Positions 5,313-7,106 of a stretch of DNA of 7,106 nt are shown in pieces. The number at the start of each line of letters is the position of its first letter. Within the stretch, counting starts at the first letter, position 1. The position numbers and the translations under genes were made by a program. The notes under the pieces were generated by a model. It was not told the origin of the DNA. It saw only the letters and a program-made list of their open reading frames with translations, and searched no databases. This stretch comes from JBOGED01 sp050743625 (GTDB lineage Bacteria > Actinomycetota > Nitriliruptoria > Euzebyales > Egibacteraceae), in NCBI GenBank assembly GCA_050743625.1, contig JBOGED010000068.1, positions 1 through 7,106 of the forward strand, read 5' to 3'.

Positions 5313-5759
5313 TTGACCCGCGCGCAGATCGCCGGGCGTGTCGATCTCGACCGCGCTACCTACGACGCGCTGATCGCTCATGGGTCCAGCGATCATCCCT
5401 ACGAGGTCTGCGGCTTCTTAGCCGCCCAGAACGGGCGCTACGCCCGCCATTACGAGATTCCCAACGCCGCGCGGTCGATGACCTACTACTCGATGGACCC
5501 GAAGGCGATGCTGCGACCGATACGGGAGATCGAGGATCACGGCTGGGACCTAGGGATCTACCACAGTCACCCGCACACCGAGGCGTTTCCGTCGCCGACG
5601 GATGTGCAGCTTGCCCACTATCCCGAGGCGGTCTACCTGATCGTGTCGCTGCAGGATCGGGACCAACCCGTCATCCGCGCGTTCGATATCGTCGAGGGGA
5701 AGATCACGGAGCGCACGGTGTACGTCGACGGGGTGCCGGCGCCTGTCGGCCAGCGTTAG
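5313..5759 (+). CDS. mec: JAMM metalloprotease, CysO-cysteine peptidase
   Basis: Mec is a zinc isopeptidase that hydrolyses CysO-cysteine to release free cysteine and regenerate CysO; the M. tuberculosis homologue is Rv1334. The 148-residue product has the full JAMM motif: E31 (HPYEVCGFL), H84-S-H86, then seven residues to S94 and two more to D97 (HSHPHTEAFPSPTD). TTG 5313 is chosen over GTG 5238, ATG 5241 and GTG 5286. It has GAGGAG (5298-5303) nine bases upstream, gives the length of the M. tuberculosis protein (146), and leaves the 5256-5286 hairpin non-coding. The longer starts only add a Pro/Cys-rich stretch of 25 residues or fewer with no family match. cysO starts 56 bases after the stop and cysM follows, so an operon is very likely. 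No signal peptide is seen, and cytoplasmic action is expected. Confidence 0.9.
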   Translation: MTRAQIAGRVDLDRATYDALIAHGSSDHPYEVCGFLAAQNGRYARHYEIPNAARSMTYYSMDPKAMLRPIREIEDHGWDLGIYHSHPHTEAFPSPTDVQLAHYPEAVYLIVSLQDRDQPVIRAFDIVEGKITERTVYVDGVPAPVGQR

Positions 5760-5770
5760 TCTTGGTCTGG

Positions 5771-5800
5771 AGACGTCGATCCGAAAGACGTCGATCCGCA
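5771..5800 (+). repeat. Tandem 15-bp duplication between mec and cysO
   Basis: Unit AGACGTCGATCCGAA (5771-5785) is followed directly by AGACGTCGATCCGCA (5786-5800), a 14/15 match. Each copy contains the palindrome GACGTC. The second copy runs into the cysO ribosome binding site. It looks like a recent slippage duplication in a 55-base non-coding gap; a regulatory role is only possible. Confidence 0.85.
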
Positions 5801-5814
5801 AGGAGTCCGAGGCA

Positions 5815-6126
5815 GTGGCTATCGAGGTGCGCGTCCCCACCGTCCTGCGCAAGCACACCGGTGGCGAGAACAAGATATCTGGCGCCGGTGGGAGCCTTCG
5901 CGAGCTGTTGGACGACCTGGATGCGCGCAACCCCGGGTTGCGTGGCGCCCTGATCAGCGAGGACGGTCAGCTCCATCGCTTCATCAACGTCTATGTCAAC
6001 GACGAGGACGTCCGGTTCCTCGGCGGCGTCGAGACCGAGCTGCAAGAGGGCGATCAGGTCTCGATCCTCCCCGCGGTCGCGGGTGGCCAGGGCGGCACCG
6101 CAGGCGCCGCCGGTGGCGGGGGATAG
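5815..6126 (+). CDS. cysO: Sulfur carrier protein CysO with C-terminal extension
   Basis: CysO is a ubiquitin-fold (ThiS/MoaD-like) carrier. Its C-terminal glycine is turned into a thiocarboxylate that supplies sulfur for cysteine in the CysM reaction. The 103-residue product has the CysO-type core: VPTVLRKHTGG near the N-terminus, LHRFINVYVNDEDVRFLGG in the middle, and ILPAVAGG ending at residues 90-91, where M. tuberculosis CysO (93 residues) stops. Here the frame continues for 12 residues, QGGTAGAAGGGG, before TAG 6124-6126. The Q92 codon is CAG, one C-to-T change from a TAG stop, so stop loss is a simple origin. The functional terminus could be G91 after trimming, or the new terminal GG at 102-103. 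GTG 5815 has AAGGAG (5800-5805) nine bases upstream. It overlaps neither neighbour but carries the cysM ribosome binding site in its last codons. Confidence 0.92.
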   Translation: MAIEVRVPTVLRKHTGGENKISGAGGSLRELLDDLDARNPGLRGALISEDGQLHRFINVYVNDEDVRFLGGVETELQEGDQVSILPAVAGGQGGTAGAAGGGG

Positions 6127-6132
6127 CGCTCC

Positions 6133-7077
6133 TTGTTGGCGCGCGATATCAGCCAGGCGGTCGGCAACACTCCCCTCGTCGGACTGCCAAACCTGTCCCC
6201 GCCGGGGTACGAGCTGTACCTGAAGCTGGAGGGGCACAACCCGACCGGGTCGGTCAAGGACCGGGTCGCGCGTTACCTGATCGAGGCCGCCGAGCGCGAC
6301 GGGCTTCTCGGCCCTGGCAGCCAGGTGCTCGAGCCGACCAGCGGGAACACGGGGATCGCCCTCGCGGCGATCTGCGCGCCGAAGGGCTACAAGCTGACGT
6401 GCGTGATGCCGGAGAACACCTCCGTCGAACGCCGCGATCTTCTCGCGCTCTACGGCGTCGACCTCGTCTTCAGCCCGGCGAATGAGGGATCGAACGGCGC
6501 CGTGCGGGTCGCTCAAGAGATGGCCGATGGCGACCCGTGCGTCTACATGCCATTCCAGTACGGCAACCCGGCGAACCCTCAGGCGCACTACGAGACGACG
6601 GGTCCCGAGATCATCCGCGACCTGCCCGACGTCGCCGCGGTAGTCGCCGGCTTGGGTACCGGGGGGACGCTCACAGGGGTCGGGTGGCGGCTGAAGGAGC
6701 ACGACCCGGCGATCAAGGTCTTCGCCGCCGAGCCCGAGTACGGCGACCTCGTCTACGGGTTGCGCAACATCGACGAGGGGTTCGTCCCGCCCGTGCTCGA
6801 CGCCAGCGTGCTCGACGGGCGTATCAAGGTCGACTCCCTGAAAGCGCTGGTGGCCACGCGCGACCTTGCCGCCCGTGAGGGCATCTTCGCGGGTGTGTCG
6901 ACCGGAGCTGCCGTGTCAGTCGCGCGGCGCGTGTGTACCCCTCGGCGCCTGCCGGAAGGCTCGAAGGTCGTCGTGATCTCCCCGGACGGCGGTTGGAAAT
7001 ACCTGTCGACCGGCGCGTACGCCCCCGGCGACGTGGCGGAGATCGCGGAGAAGATCCAGAACACCCTCTGGGCGTAG
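6133..7077 (+). CDS. cysM: CysO-dependent cysteine synthase, O-phosphoserine type
   Basis: CysM is a PLP enzyme that forms an aminoacrylate from an activated serine and attacks it with the CysO thiocarboxylate, giving CysO-cysteine for Mec. The 314-residue product has the PLP lysine K42 (NPTGSVKDRVA), the substrate loop TSGNTG at 69-74, the PLP phosphate loop GLGTGGT at 173-179, and SPDGG at 283-287. R211 (GLRNIDEGF) lies nine residues short of M. tuberculosis Arg220, and K42 nine short of its Lys51. Arg220 is the O-phosphoserine-recognition residue there, so an O-phosphoserine substrate is likely. The C-terminus ends LWA, as I recall for the mycobacterial enzyme, whose tail enters the active site. 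TTG 6133 is chosen because GGGGGA (6118-6123), inside the end of cysO, is nine bases upstream; TTG 6136 is the alternative. The last 29 bases of the window (7078-7106) hold nothing I can assign. Confidence 0.95.
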   Translation: MLARDISQAVGNTPLVGLPNLSPPGYELYLKLEGHNPTGSVKDRVARYLIEAAERDGLLGPGSQVLEPTSGNTGIALAAICAPKGYKLTCVMPENTSVERRDLLALYGVDLVFSPANEGSNGAVRVAQEMADGDPCVYMPFQYGNPANPQAHYETTGPEIIRDLPDVAAVVAGLGTGGTLTGVGWRLKEHDPAIKVFAAEPEYGDLVYGLRNIDEGFVPPVLDASVLDGRIKVDSLKALVATRDLAAREGIFAGVSTGAAVSVARRVCTPRRLPEGSKVVVISPDGGWKYLSTGAYAPGDVAEIAEKIQNTLWA

Positions 7078-7106
7078 CCTTATCCCTGCGGTTCGGCACG
7101 TATGCG

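Noticed and set aside
5704..6702. 332-codon minus-strand open frame opposite cysO and cysM
   Set aside because: The real genes on the plus strand have clear family motifs; the opposite frame has low-complexity composition only.
1..7106. CRISPR array or toxin-antitoxin module
   Set aside because: No spaced direct repeats and no small paired genes of that kind were seen on either strand.

Overview
The window (7106 bp, GC-rich throughout) looks like chromosomal DNA of a high-GC actinobacterium. Four things point that way: a gltX / tRNA-Gln(CTG) / tRNA-Glu(CTC) cluster, a mec-cysO-cysM operon of the type known from Mycobacterium tuberculosis (Rv1334-Rv1336), a textbook GlnR operator in front of an ammonium transporter gene, and strong use of GTG/TTG starts with C/G-ending codons. 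The GluRS N-terminus (FCPAPSGWLHVGG) hints at a lineage away from the best-studied genera, but I cannot place it further.

Layout. 1-1508: gltX (+), lacking only its first few codons. 1550-1720: tRNA-Gln and tRNA-Glu (+), both of them potential GluRS substrates. 1739-1770: a perfect 11-bp hairpin that also holds the stop codon of the next gene. 1752-2582 (-): a free-standing HNH endonuclease-like protein with four zinc-finger-like repeats at an exact 43-residue period, probably a mobile insertion beside the tRNA genes. 2683-3726 (+): selD, selenophosphate synthetase, with an in-frame UGA exactly at the catalytic Cys17 position of E. coli SelD. It is therefore very probably a selenoprotein, and a naive gene call would truncate it to a start at 2767. 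3817-3854: four GlnR half-sites in perfect 11-nt register. 3923-5173 (+): amt, ammonium channel. 5174-5312: a gene-free stretch with two strong hairpins. 5313-7077 (+): mec (JAMM protease), cysO (sulfur carrier protein) and cysM (O-phosphoserine sulfhydrylase-type), forming the protein-bound-thiocarboxylate route to cysteine.

How the genes work together. mec-cysO-cysM is one pathway: CysM joins the CysO thiocarboxylate to an aminoacrylate intermediate, and Mec releases cysteine from the CysO-cysteine adduct. CysO here carries a 12-residue Gly/Ala tail beyond the usual terminal Gly-Gly, so Mec or another protease may first have to trim it. SelD implies that the organism makes selenocysteine, although selA, selB and selC are not in the window. 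amt is under apparent nitrogen control by GlnR. I see no functional link between the selenium, nitrogen and cysteine genes beyond proximity.

The most notable observations are the Sec-containing SelD with SECIS-like hairpins, the extended CysO tail beside its JAMM protease, the GlnR double box, and the four-repeat HNH protein.
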